DNA of 64,000 bases from Bacillota bacterium (GCA_023435305.1 JAEYRV010000003.1:74796-138795); one strand, 5' to 3'. Counted from the stretch's first letter, positions 19,135 through 27,555 are shown. Made by a program: numbers and translations. The notes: generated by a model not told the origin, from the letters alone.

Positions 19135-19165
19135 AGCGGTGGTCTGTAAAGATCACCGCTTTTTT
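19135..19165 (+). terminator. Rho-independent terminator after cellobiose phosphorylase
   Basis: AGCGGTGGTC (19135-19144) pairs with GATCACCGCT (19151-19160), followed by T5. Confidence 0.88.
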
Positions 19166-19168
19166 GTT

Positions 19169-19353
19169 GGGGACACTTTTGGGGACACTTTTGGGGACGC
19201 TTCTCACATTTCTTTATATTTGGGGACGCTTCTCACATTTCTTCAGAAGAGTAGGAGGAGCGTCCTCGAGATAAGTAAGAAAGTTGAGAAGCGTCCCCAA
19301 AGAAAAGGATCGTTCCTTTCAGAAAGTTGAGAAGCGTCCCCAAAAGTGTCCTC
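19169..19353. repeat. Large composite palindrome of the GGGGACG repeat family
   Basis: The left side holds GGGGACAC twice, then GGGGACGCTTCTCACATTTC twice. The right side holds GTTGAGAAGCGTCCCC twice and ends in CAAAAGTGTCCTC. The outer ends are inverted repeats of about 26 bp, so the 185-bp block could fold into one long branched hairpin. It sits just after a terminator and before the hydrogenase operon 1 promoter. No open frame of note is inside. Confidence 0.85.
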
Positions 19354-19408
19354 ACAATCTGTGTACGGGAAAAAGTACATAAGATTGTGAAATATATGTT
19401 TTTTCGGG

Positions 19409-19437
19409 TTGAAATATTTGGTAACTGGTGTTAAAAT
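19409..19437 (+). promoter_or_regulatory. Promoter of hydrogenase operon 1
   Basis: TTGAAA (19409-19414), a 17-bp spacer and TAAAAT (19432-19437). It is followed 15 bp later by a Rex-type palindrome and, after a leader of about 200 bp, by the first gene at 19673. Confidence 0.7.
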
Positions 19438-19452
19438 GTATTTGTATCAATA

Positions 19453-19470
19453 CAGTTAAAAAATTAACAA
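19453..19470. promoter_or_regulatory. Probable Rex operator, hydrogenase operon 1
   Basis: CAGTTAAAAAATTAACAA matches the Rex consensus TTGTTAA-N4-TTAACAA at 12 of 14 fixed positions. It lies immediately downstream of the inferred start of transcription, as does the perfect site before operon 2. Confidence 0.7.
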
Positions 19471-19672
19471 TACGATCACATCAGGAATACAATAACAGCA
19501 CATCGGGTACACGAATAAGATCCGCTTCAGGATCGGCATTTCAAGCAGCCAGCGTCAGTTGACCAGCAGAGGCATATGGCGTAAAGGATTGTTAAAAAAT
19601 ACTCAAAGTGACAACTTAATAAATGATCAACTAGCCGGTACACATTTATCAAAGTGCGTAAAGGAGGTCTTT

Positions 19673-20170
19673 ATGAGCGTTCAAACAAAAACTTGTACTT
19701 GCGGTAATGAAACCGAGCAGGAAAAGTACGACAGGATCGCCGAGGTGATCGAGGAATACAGGGACAGGGAGGGAAGCCTTATCCAGATCCTCCACATGGC
19801 ACAGGGGATATATGGCTGTCTTCCGCTCCAGATGCAGCAGTTCATTGCTGAAAGGCTCGGAAAGCCGCTATCCGAAGTCAGCGGGGTCGTTTCGTTCTAT
19901 TCCTTTTTCACGACTGTTCCAAGAGGTGAAAACACGATAAGGGTCTGTCTTGGGACAGCATGTTATGTGCGCGGAGGGAAAAAAATCATCGAGAAACTGA
20001 GGGAGATATTGAATATCGAAGTAGGGGGAACGACCGATGACGGCAAGTTCACCCTGGAGGTCATGCGATGTATCGGCGCATGCGGGCTGGCACCTGCCAT
20101 AACCATAAATGACAGGGTCTATAAGCAGGTTAATCCCGACAAGCTGCGCAGCATTATAGATAGTTATTGA
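19673..20170 (+). CDS. NuoE-like [2Fe-2S] thioredoxin-fold subunit of NADH-linked hydrogenase (operon 1)
   Basis: Small electron-transfer subunit that pairs with the NuoF-type protein encoded next. 165 residues with a Cys-rich N-terminus (CTCG) and the four family ligands C92, C97 (CLGTAC) and C133, C137 (CIGAC), which bind a [2Fe-2S] cluster. ATG 19673 follows AAGGAGG at 5 bases; an upstream in-frame extension lacks a ribosome site and is leader. The TTG/TGA junction with the next gene is tight, so translation is probably coupled. With the next two genes it forms a HydCBA-type set that is expected to make H2 from NAD(P)H plus reduced ferredoxin in the cytoplasm. Confidence 0.92.
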   Translation: MSVQTKTCTCGNETEQEKYDRIAEVIEEYRDREGSLIQILHMAQGIYGCLPLQMQQFIAERLGKPLSEVSGVVSFYSFFTTVPRGENTIRVCLGTACYVRGGKKIIEKLREILNIEVGGTTDDGKFTLEVMRCIGACGLAPAITINDRVYKQVNPDKLRSIIDSY

Positions 20171-20184
20171 AAAGGAGGGAGAGC

Positions 20185-23100
20185 ATGCGGGATCATTTAG
20201 TAACCATAAAAAGCAACAGCGACCTTCTTGCGGTCAGGGAAGAGTACCTTAAAAGGCAGGAAGGCAGGAAATACAGGATTCAGGTCTGCTCCGGAGCCGG
20301 GTGCATATCCTCCAACTGCCATGCTGTCAGGGATGCGCTGACGGCGTGCCTGGATGAAAAAGGGCTGAGCGGCAGCGTGGATGTGATCGAAACCGGATGC
20401 ATCGGCACCTGCGATCTGGGGCCGGTCGTAGTTATTACCGGGACCGGGGACGCTTCTCACAGTGTATTCTACATCAAACTCACGCCTCAGGATATACCGG
20501 CGATTATCGAGTCACATCTGGTACAGGGAAGTATATTAATCGACAAAACATATTTCGACAGCAAAAAGAATAAGCATATCCCATTTATTGACGAGATCGA
20601 ATATTTTAAAAATCAGACAAAAATCGCATTGAGAAACTGCGGCACCATCGATTATGGATCATTGGAGGACTACATCGCCCATGACGGGTATATGGCCATT
20701 GCCAAGGTGCTGGAGGGATACACGCCGCAAATGGCAGTCGACGAGATCAAGAAAGCCGGACTCAGAGGAAGGGGCGGCGCCGGTTTTCCTACGGGCATCA
20801 AGCTCGAATCGGGCATGAAGGCCCGGGACGATGTGAAGTATCTGGTCTGCAATGCGGACGAGGGAGATCCGGGAGCATTCATGGACAGAAGCATACTGGA
20901 GGGAGACCCCCACAGCGTCATAGAAGGAATGATGATCGGCGGTTATATTATGGGGGCCAAAAAGGGATATGTGTATGTCAGGGCTGAATACCCGCTGGCC
21001 GTCGAAAGACTGGATATGGCGATCAAGATAGCAAGGAAGGCCGGTCTGCTGGGCCGGAACATACTTGGAAAAGGCTTTGACTTCGATCTGGAGATCAGAA
21101 TCGGAGCCGGAGCATTTGTCTGCGGTGAGGAAACAGCGCTGATGGCCTCGATAGAGGGGCAGAGGGGCGAGCCCAGGCAAAAACCGCCTTTCCCTTTCCA
21201 GAAGGGCCTTTTCGGCAAACCGACCATTATCAGCAATGTTGAGACATATGCAAATATTGCCCCGATCATATTGAAGGGCAGTGAATGGTTCTCAGGCATT
21301 GGAACCGAAAAAAGCAAGGGCACAAAGGTGTTTGCCCTGGCCGGAGCAATAAACAATACCGGGATCGTGGAAGTGCCGATGGGCACCACCCTGGGAGACA
21401 TCATTTTCAACATTGGAGGAGGTGTCAGAAAGAACAGGGAATTCAAGGCGGCTCAGACCGGAGGGCCGTCCGGGGGCTGCATTAAAAGCGAGAATCTCAA
21501 TACACCAATGGATTATGAGTCACTGACGAAGCTCGGCGCCATCATGGGCTCCGGAGGCCTTATCACGATGGATGAGGACACCTGCATGGTGGATATGGCA
21601 AGGTATTTCATGGAGTTCATACAGGAGGAATCCTGCGGCAAATGCGTTCCGTGCAGGCTTGGCACCAAGCGGATGCTGGAGATTCTCGAAAGGATCACCA
21701 GGGGTCAGGGCGAGGAAGGCGATATAGAAGAACTGGAAGAACTGGGGGCAATGATAAGGGAGACTGCCGTTTGCGGTCTCGGCCAGACTGCGCCTAATCC
21801 GGTAATCAGTATGATAAACAATTTCAGGGAGGAATATGAGGAGCATATCAGGTACAAGTACTGCAGAGCAGGAGTGTGTGCGGATATGTTCATTTCACCA
21901 TGCCAGAACGCCTGTCCCGCAGGTGTGAATGTTCCGGGGTATGTGGCATTGGTGGCGGCGGGAAGGCTCAGAGACGCATATAACCTGATAAGGAAGGAGA
22001 ATCCGTTCCCGGCTGTCTGCGGCAGGGTTTGCACCCACGAATGCGAAAGCAAATGCCGCAGGGGCCAGCTGGATGAGCCTGTTGCCATTGCTGATCTCAA
22101 GAGATACGTGGCCGATTATGTTTTGAAAAATGAGCAGCCGTATATGGACCTTGTTTTCCCAAAGAAGGGCAAAAGCGTTGGGATCATCGGGGCCGGTCCG
22201 TCGGGGCTCACATGTGGCTATTATCTTGCAAGGCTGGGCTATGATGTGGACGTATACGAATCTCAGCCGGTAGCAGGAGGCATACTTGCCTTCGGAATAC
22301 CCGAGTACAGGCTGCCGTCGGATGTTTTGCAGCATGAGATAAAACAAATAGAGCAGGTTGGCGTCAACATCCATCTGGACATGGAGGTCGGCTCCGATAT
22401 CACGTTCTATCAGCTGAAAAACAAACACGATGCTCTGTATATCTCAACCGGCACACAATTTTCAAACAAAATAAATATCCCTGGAGAGGACCTGAAGGGC
22501 GTCTACCATGGACTGGATTTCCTGAGGGATGTGAACCTTGGGAAGGAAGTGAAAATCAGCGGAAGGGTCGCGGTCATAGGCGGCGGCAATACTGCCATCG
22601 ATGCGGCAAGGACCGCAGTGAGGCTTGGAGCCTCGGAGGTCACCATACTTTACAGACGCCAGATCGACGATATGCCTGCTGATGCAAGGGAGATCAGGGA
22701 CGCCATAGAAGAGGGCATCAGCATTATTCCTCTTGTAGCGCCTGTCAAATTCATCGGCAGGGAAAAGGTAAGGGAGATAGAATGTATCCGCATGGAGCTC
22801 GGAGGCTTTGACCCTAGCGGGAGAAGGAAGCCAAAGCCTGCTCCCGGCACTGAATTTTCCATAAAGGTCGATTATGTCATTCCCGCAGTCAGCCAATACT
22901 CAGACCTGCCGTTCATCAACAGGGACGAGGTCGAGGTCACTCAGTGGGGCACATTTGTCACTGACCGCGACACCCTGATGACAAAAATGAAGGGCGTATT
23001 CGCCGGCGGAGATGTGGCCCGCGGCTCGGACACTGTTATCAGGGCCATCGCAGATGGCAAGACTGCTGCAAAATCGATAGACAAATATCTGGGCGGAGGT

Positions 23101-23301
23101 GGAGAGCTCAATACCGGTGAGGATATTGAGATACCCAAGGCAGTGGATGAAAAGGAAATCGTGGAGCACGAGAGGTTCCCGATGAAATACCTGCCGCCCA
23201 GGGATCGCAGCCGCAATTTTGACGAGGTTGCCGTGGGCTTCCACAAGCTGAATGCGATAGCTGAAGCAATGAGATGTCTGAGATGCGACAGGAGGTGCTG
23301 A
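20185..23301 (+). CDS. NuoF-like flavoprotein fused to a GltD-type NAD(P)H oxidoreductase (hydrogenase operon 1)
   Basis: 1038 residues in three blocks. First, a thioredoxin-like [2Fe-2S] domain (about 1-125; CSGAGCISSNC and CIGTC). Second, a NuoF core (about 140-555) with GLRGRGGAGFPTG, CNADEGDPGAFMDRS and the [4Fe-4S] motif ESCGKCVPCRLGTKRM near 482. Third, a GltD-like part with a Cys-rich entry (CQNACPAG...CGRVC...C, from about 573), an FAD site GIIGAGPSG near 666 and a dinucleotide site VAVIGGGNTAIDAA near 795. The paralogue at 31.8 kb instead ends in two [4Fe-4S] ferredoxin motifs. The GltD/NfnB-like tail suggests NADPH use or a second flavin site; this is inference. ATG 20185 is correct since AAAGGAGG lies between it and the TTG at 20167. 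A 16-bp repeat fragment is embedded at 20446. Confidence 0.9.
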   Translation: MRDHLVTIKSNSDLLAVREEYLKRQEGRKYRIQVCSGAGCISSNCHAVRDALTACLDEKGLSGSVDVIETGCIGTCDLGPVVVITGTGDASHSVFYIKLTPQDIPAIIESHLVQGSILIDKTYFDSKKNKHIPFIDEIEYFKNQTKIALRNCGTIDYGSLEDYIAHDGYMAIAKVLEGYTPQMAVDEIKKAGLRGRGGAGFPTGIKLESGMKARDDVKYLVCNADEGDPGAFMDRSILEGDPHSVIEGMMIGGYIMGAKKGYVYVRAEYPLAVERLDMAIKIARKAGLLGRNILGKGFDFDLEIRIGAGAFVCGEETALMASIEGQRGEPRQKPPFPFQKGLFGKPTIISNVETYANIAPIILKGSEWFSGIGTEKSKGTKVFALAGAINNTGIVEVPMGTTLGDIIFNIGGGVRKNREFKAAQTGGPSGGCIKSENLNTPMDYESLTKLGAIMGSGGLITMDEDTCMVDMARYFMEFIQEESCGKCVPCRLGTKRMLEILERITRGQGEEGDIEELEELGAMIRETAVCGLGQTAPNPVISMINNFREEYEEHIRYKYCRAGVCADMFISPCQNACPAGVNVPGYVALVAAGRLRDAYNLIRKENPFPAVCGRVCTHECESKCRRGQLDEPVAIADLKRYVADYVLKNEQPYMDLVFPKKGKSVGIIGAGPSGLTCGYYLARLGYDVDVYESQPVAGGILAFGIPEYRLPSDVLQHEIKQIEQVGVNIHLDMEVGSDITFYQLKNKHDALYISTGTQFSNKINIPGEDLKGVYHGLDFLRDVNLGKEVKISGRVAVIGGGNTAIDAARTAVRLGASEVTILYRRQIDDMPADAREIRDAIEEGISIIPLVAPVKFIGREKVREIECIRMELGGFDPSGRRKPKPAPGTEFSIKVDYVIPAVSQYSDLPFINRDEVEVTQWGTFVTDRDTLMTKMKGVFAGGDVARGSDTVIRAIADGKTAAKSIDKYLGGGGELNTGEDIEIPKAVDEKEIVEHERFPMKYLPPRDRSRNFDEVAVGFHKLNAIAEAMRCLRCDRRC
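20446..20461 (+). repeat. 16-bp copy of the GGGGACG repeat inside the NuoF-GltD gene
   Basis: GGGGACGCTTCTCACA is identical to the core of the intergenic repeat at 19.2 kb and encodes GDASHS here. At this point the paralogous protein from 31.8 kb is several residues shorter, which is consistent with a small in-frame insertion. Confidence 0.6.
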
Positions 23302-23302
23302 T

Positions 23303-25138
23303 ATGATCAATCTTACGATCAATGATAAAAAAGTGACGGCAGCGGAGGGCGACACAATAATTGAAGCCGCCAGGAAAAATAACATCACCATACCGAGTCT
23401 GTGCTACCTGAAGGATGTGCACCATGTCGGTTCCTGCAGGATTTGCGTCGTAGAGGTCGAGGGGGCCAAGACACTGCAGGCCTCCTGTATCGTACCGGTT
23501 CAGGAGGGTATGGTGGTGCGCACCAATACATCCAAGGTGAGAAAGACCAGAAAGCTGCTTTATGAGCTCATGCTTTCCGACCATCCAAAGGAATGCCTCA
23601 GCTGTGCCAGAAACCAGAGCTGTGAATTTCAAAAGCTCGGTGAGATGATAGGCATTGATGCTCCAAGATTCGAAGGCGAGCGGTCAAAAGCATATGTCGA
23701 CGACGGATCGCCGTCAGTTATAAGGGATCTTTCGAAATGCATACTCTGCAGACGCTGCGTTACTGTATGCAATGAGATACAGGGAGTGGGTGTACTGAAT
23801 GTACAGAACAGGGGATTCAAAACAGTTATTGGGCCTGCTGCCGGACTCGCCCTGAATACAGTCAATTGCACGAACTGCGGACAGTGTACGACAGTGTGCC
23901 CGGTAGGAGCTCTGCAGGAGAAGGATTCAACCAGGGCTGTGTGGGATGCGCTGTCTGACAGCAAAAAACGAGTCGTTGTCCAGACTGCACCGGCAGTTCG
24001 TGCCGCTCTAGGAGAGGAATTCGGATATGAACCCGGCACGCTGGTGACTGGGAAAATGGCGGCAGCATTGAAGGAATTGGGGTTTGATGATATATTCGAC
24101 ACTAATTTCACAGCAGATTTGACAATAATCGAGGAGGGCAGCGAATTGCTTGAACGGCTCGCAGCTGCAGCAACGGCAGCAACGGCGGCGACTGCAGCAT
24201 CAACGACGGCAACAGCAGCGACTGCAGCAGGAGGGCCGGCACTGCCTATGATCACCAGCTGCAGCCCAGGCTGGATTAAATATGTAGAGCATACCTGGCC
24301 GGAGGAGCTTGACCACTTATCCAGCTGCAAATCGCCGCATATGATGCTCGGCGCACTGGTGAAGTCATACTATGCCCAGAAGATCGGCGTAAATCCGAAG
24401 GACATATTTGTTGTTTCGGTAATGCCCTGCACAGCAAAGAAATATGAGATCACAAGGCCGGAAATGGTAAACGGCGGCCTGCCAAACGTCGATGCGGTGC
24501 TTACGACAAGAGAGCTGGCACGCATGATAAAGGAAGCCGGCATAGATTTTGACAGCCTGGAGGATCGCGCATTCGACAGCCCGCTGGGGTTGTCCTCCGG
24601 TGCGGCGGATATTTTCGGCACGACAGGCGGCGTTATGGAAGCGGCATTGAGAACGGTATATGAGCTGGTAACAGGTCATGAGCTGCCGTTTGAAGAACTG
24701 CATGTCACTCCGATCATGGGCCTTGATAGGATAAAGACAGCTGAAATAACGATCCGCAATGCACTGCCCAAATACAGGCATCTCGAGGGCGTAACAGTGA
24801 AGGTAGCTGTTACCAGCGGGCTCAGCGGGGCAGCCAGGCTTATGAAGGAGATCGCCGCCGGCACCTCGCCGTATCATTTCATTGAGGTAATGGGATGCCC
24901 TGGCGGCTGCATAAGCGGCGGCGGACAGCCAAGGCCTGTGGATGACGCCATAAGGAAAAAGAGGCTCGACGCGATTTACAGGGAGGATGAGGGGAAGGAA
25001 CTGAGGAAGTCACATGAAAACAAGGATATAAACAGACTTTACGAAGAATTCCTTGGCATGCCTCTTGGCCATAGATCCCATGAACTGCTTCATACCCATT
25101 ACACAAGGAGAGGCATATTCAATCAGTTTGTGGAATAA
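23303..25138 (+). CDS. hydA: [FeFe]-hydrogenase catalytic subunit, bifurcating type (operon 1)
   Basis: Reduces protons to H2. 611 residues: an N-terminal [2Fe-2S] plant-type domain (C34, C45, C48, C62), a His-Cys [4Fe-4S] motif (HPKECLSCARNQSC), two [4Fe-4S] motifs (CILCRRCVTVC, CTNCGQCTTVC) and the H-cluster domain with TSCSPGW (C320), MPCTAKK and EVMGCPGGCISGGGQP. L1 reads TSCS, not the TSCC of single-subunit enzymes. A 23-residue Ala/Thr-only stretch (287-309) lies just before L1 and is absent from the second HydA. GGAGGTG lies 5 bases before ATG 23303, inside the end of the upstream gene. Maturases HydEFG are not in the window. Confidence 0.95.
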   Translation: MINLTINDKKVTAAEGDTIIEAARKNNITIPSLCYLKDVHHVGSCRICVVEVEGAKTLQASCIVPVQEGMVVRTNTSKVRKTRKLLYELMLSDHPKECLSCARNQSCEFQKLGEMIGIDAPRFEGERSKAYVDDGSPSVIRDLSKCILCRRCVTVCNEIQGVGVLNVQNRGFKTVIGPAAGLALNTVNCTNCGQCTTVCPVGALQEKDSTRAVWDALSDSKKRVVVQTAPAVRAALGEEFGYEPGTLVTGKMAAALKELGFDDIFDTNFTADLTIIEEGSELLERLAAAATAATAATAASTTATAATAAGGPALPMITSCSPGWIKYVEHTWPEELDHLSSCKSPHMMLGALVKSYYAQKIGVNPKDIFVVSVMPCTAKKYEITRPEMVNGGLPNVDAVLTTRELARMIKEAGIDFDSLEDRAFDSPLGLSSGAADIFGTTGGVMEAALRTVYELVTGHELPFEELHVTPIMGLDRIKTAEITIRNALPKYRHLEGVTVKVAVTSGLSGAARLMKEIAAGTSPYHFIEVMGCPGGCISGGGQPRPVDDAIRKKRLDAIYREDEGKELRKSHENKDINRLYEEFLGMPLGHRSHELLHTHYTRRGIFNQFVE

Positions 25139-25156
25139 TACCAGATTTTGAACATG

Positions 25157-25190
25157 GCTGTCCTGATTTTTTCGGGACAGCTTTATTTTA
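25157..25190 (+). terminator. Terminator of hydrogenase operon 1
   Basis: GCTGTCC (25158-25164) pairs with GGACAGC (25175-25181), followed by a T-rich tract. Confidence 0.75.
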
Positions 25191-25260
25191 CAGCGTTGTG
25201 CATGTATAATAGTAAAAAGACGGTGCGACATGATCTAAACAAGTTGAGGACAACAGGTGA

Positions 25261-25289
25261 TTGACAGAAATTAACAATTATGGTACAAT
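25261..25289 (+). promoter_or_regulatory. Promoter of the stalk-domain protein gene
   Basis: TTGACA (25261-25266), a 17-bp spacer and TACAAT (25284-25289), 33 bp before ATG 25323. A very good sigma-A match. Confidence 0.8.
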
Positions 25290-25322
25290 AGTACATGCAT
25301 TTTACTTATAAGGAGATTCAGA

Positions 25323-26528
25323 ATGAAAAAGCTATTTGTGTTGATGACTGCTGTCATTATTTTGCTGACTGTAATGACCGGGACTGCGTTTGGCGCTGAT
25401 GCGGCAGCCATTAAAGAGGCTCCGGATATTAAGATCGTAATGGACGGCTCTCTTACTACATATAAAAATGTTCCGGTGTCAGTCAACGGAAGCAATCTGC
25501 TCCCGCTCAGAGAGATGCTTGTGAACCTCGGTGTGCCCAATGACGACGACCATATAATATATGACAGCAAAGAAAAAAGTATAACCATTGTGATGGAGCA
25601 GACAACGATCCTGTTAAAAATAGGCGATGCCACGGCCTACGTCAATGACAGCCCGCTGACGCTCAACGCAGCACCGGTGCTGTACAATAATTCGACATAT
25701 ATACCTGTAAGATTCGTAGCTGAAGCTCTTGACAAAAAAGTGGCCTGGGACGGCACGACACGTACAGTATTTGTCAGTGATCGGGCTAACTATGAGAGTA
25801 TAGAGAAGCTGATGAACAAGTCAAATGAAGCAGCCTCCCAAACAGACAAATACAGGGTAAAAATGGATATCAATGCAGTCTCGGGTACCGGAGCCTTGAA
25901 ATTCGCTATAGTTATAAAGGCCGATGCAGCTGTTGACAAGACCGGTAAAAAAATGTACATGGATATGCTGACCAATATGCTTGGCACAGAAATAAGAGCC
26001 GATTCATATTTTGCCGACAATAAAGCATATGCCATCAATCCCATTACCGGAGAATGGGAAAAGAAAACGTATTCAGATAAGGAATATGAGCAATTGTTCC
26101 AGACACAGGCAGAAACAGGCCAGATAAAGGTCGAAGAGATCCTGTGTGCCGGACTCGTCCAAAAGGAAAGCGCAAACCCGGATGAAATAGTGCTAAGAGG
26201 AGATGTGTATCTGGCCGATGTGTTTAAAAGCGCGCTCGCTCAGCAAAAGAGTGTAACGGGGACCAACGACATTGAAAGTCTGCCCGGATTCGATAAATGC
26301 AATCTCCAGTTGGTGTACGACAAGAATACTTCCCTCCTCAGGAGCCTCGATATGAAGGTGTCGGCCGAAGAGATCAAAAACGGTCAGAAGGTAACGACCG
26401 AAATTACAGTATCGAGGACTTACAGAGACTATAATGGCGACTTCAAAATCAGTGTTCCCGAAGAGATCCTGCAAGGGGCTGTAGAGGCTAAGCCCGATGA
26501 GGGCAGTGGAGGCTCAGGCAAATTCTGA
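25323..26528 (+). CDS. Secreted protein with copper amine oxidase N-terminal-like (stalk) domain
   Basis: 401 residues with a clear Sec signal peptide (MKKLFVLMTAVIILLTVMTG, cleavage likely after AFGA). Next comes a stalk domain (about 40-150) with LLPLREMLVNLG and STYIPVRFVAEALDKKVAWD, repeats typical of clostridial cell-surface proteins named after the copper amine oxidase N-domain; no oxidase domain is present. The second half (about 160-385) looks like a lipoprotein-like beta fold, and the end is Gly/Ser-rich. It has its own promoter and terminator. The role is unknown; surface localisation is likely. Confidence 0.75.
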   Translation: MKKLFVLMTAVIILLTVMTGTAFGADAAAIKEAPDIKIVMDGSLTTYKNVPVSVNGSNLLPLREMLVNLGVPNDDDHIIYDSKEKSITIVMEQTTILLKIGDATAYVNDSPLTLNAAPVLYNNSTYIPVRFVAEALDKKVAWDGTTRTVFVSDRANYESIEKLMNKSNEAASQTDKYRVKMDINAVSGTGALKFAIVIKADAAVDKTGKKMYMDMLTNMLGTEIRADSYFADNKAYAINPITGEWEKKTYSDKEYEQLFQTQAETGQIKVEEILCAGLVQKESANPDEIVLRGDVYLADVFKSALAQQKSVTGTNDIESLPGFDKCNLQLVYDKNTSLLRSLDMKVSAEEIKNGQKVTTEITVSRTYRDYNGDFKISVPEEILQGAVEAKPDEGSGGSGKF

Positions 26529-26558
26529 TCCGTGCTGCGAACATTTTATGAATAATGT

Positions 26559-26596
26559 AAAAGGACACATTGTTTTAAAGCAGTGTGTCCTTTTTT
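26559..26596 (+). terminator. Rho-independent terminator after the stalk-domain gene
   Basis: AAAAGGACACA (26559-26569) pairs with TGTGTCCTTTTTT (26584-26596). Confidence 0.9.
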
Positions 26597-26723
26597 GCGA
26601 GTCATGATAGACATAATATAGTTTATTCGTTATAGATATATGTTATAATGGACAGGAATGCACATTAAGAGTCTCCGTCTGTAAAACAGCGGACAAACGC
26701 AGAAATAACGAAAGGGCAATCGT

Positions 26724-27071
26724 ATGAAGTTAAGTGAAATAACAAAAATACTGGGAGCTGAAATACTGGCAGGCGGCCAAATGGACCTGGAAATCGAATC
26801 CGCCTGCGGCTCGGATCTGATGAGCGATGTCATGGCTTATGTAAAGGAACATGTATTACTGCTGACCGGGCTTGTGACGCCGCAGGTCATAAGGACTGCA
26901 GAAATGATGGACATAAAGGCGATCGTATTTGTAAGGGGCAAGAACCCCGGGCAAAACGTTCTGGAACTGGCAGACGAGAAGGGCATATCTGTTCTCAGGA
27001 CCTGTGATCCTATGTTTATCGCCTGCGGTAAACTATACAGCGCAGGAATTACCGGAAAGGGTGTTTGGTGA
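26724..27071 (+). CDS. DRTGG-domain protein, first gene of hydrogenase-linked sensory module
   Basis: 115 residues. MKLSEITKILGAEILAGG, the stretch LLLTGLVTPQVIRTAEMMDIKAIVFV and the terminal GISVLRT fit stand-alone DRTGG domains, named after a domain found between CBS and phosphotransacetylase-like domains. A nucleotide or small-ligand sensing role is usually assumed but not proven. AAAGGG lies 7 bases before ATG 26724, and a -10-like TATAAT is at 26644-26649. It is followed after 16 bp by an HATPase gene and after that by a HydS-like protein. The 28.9-kb gene encodes a second, divergent copy. Confidence 0.7.
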   Translation: MKLSEITKILGAEILAGGQMDLEIESACGSDLMSDVMAYVKEHVLLLTGLVTPQVIRTAEMMDIKAIVFVRGKNPGQNVLELADEKGISVLRTCDPMFIACGKLYSAGITGKGVW

Positions 27072-27087
27072 ATTGGGAGACGGCCTG

Positions 27088-27504
27088 ATGAAACTTCATT
27101 ATGAAATCCCGGCAGATGACCTTACCTATGCGGGAGAAGCGTCCAGCAATGTTAAAAAGGTGCTTGCACAATTGGGCATCGATCCTGTCCAGATCAAAAA
27201 AGCTGCTGTCTCGATGTATGAGGCTGAAATTAATGCTGTGATCCACGGACATGGCGGAGCTGCTGATATAGAGATCGGGAACGGCAGGATCCTTATATGC
27301 ATAGAAGACAAAGGTCCCGGTATACCCGATCTGGAGCTGGCAATGCAGGAGGGCTGGTCGACTGCCTCCGACGAAGTCAGGGAAATGGGCTTTGGCGCCG
27401 GCATGGGGCTTCCCAACATAAAGCGGTATGCCGATAAGCTCGATATTGAGACAGAAGCGGGCAAGGGCACAAAGGTCATGATAACAGTCATGTATTCCAG
27501 CTGA
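27088..27504 (+). CDS. RsbW-like HATPase (anti-sigma factor/serine kinase type)
   Basis: 138 residues comprising a single GHKL ATPase domain. N-box EAEINAVIHGHGG, G1 box EDKGPGIPD and G2 box GFGAGMGLPNIKR are intact, and no dimerisation or receiver domain is present. This is the architecture of RsbW/SpoIIAB-type kinases, which act on small partner proteins. The nearby DRTGG protein could be such a partner; this is inference. ATG 27088 has GGGAGA at suitable spacing; the longer in-frame reading from 27004 overlaps the upstream gene and is rejected. Confidence 0.75.
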   Translation: MKLHYEIPADDLTYAGEASSNVKKVLAQLGIDPVQIKKAAVSMYEAEINAVIHGHGGAADIEIGNGRILICIEDKGPGIPDLELAMQEGWSTASDEVREMGFGAGMGLPNIKRYADKLDIETEAGKGTKVMITVMYSS

Positions 27505-27555
27505 GCTTTTATGACCGGATATGAGACTTACTATGTAGACTGAAGAGGTGGGATA

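Noticed and set aside
23629..24330. Long minus-strand open frame opposite hydA of operon 1
   Set aside because: It is a shadow frame produced by codon bias and the Ala/Thr insert of a clear hydrogenase gene.
25261..25278. Half-Rex-like TTAACAA beside TTGACA before the stalk-domain gene
   Set aside because: The second half-site is missing at proper spacing; TTGACA is explained by the -35 box.
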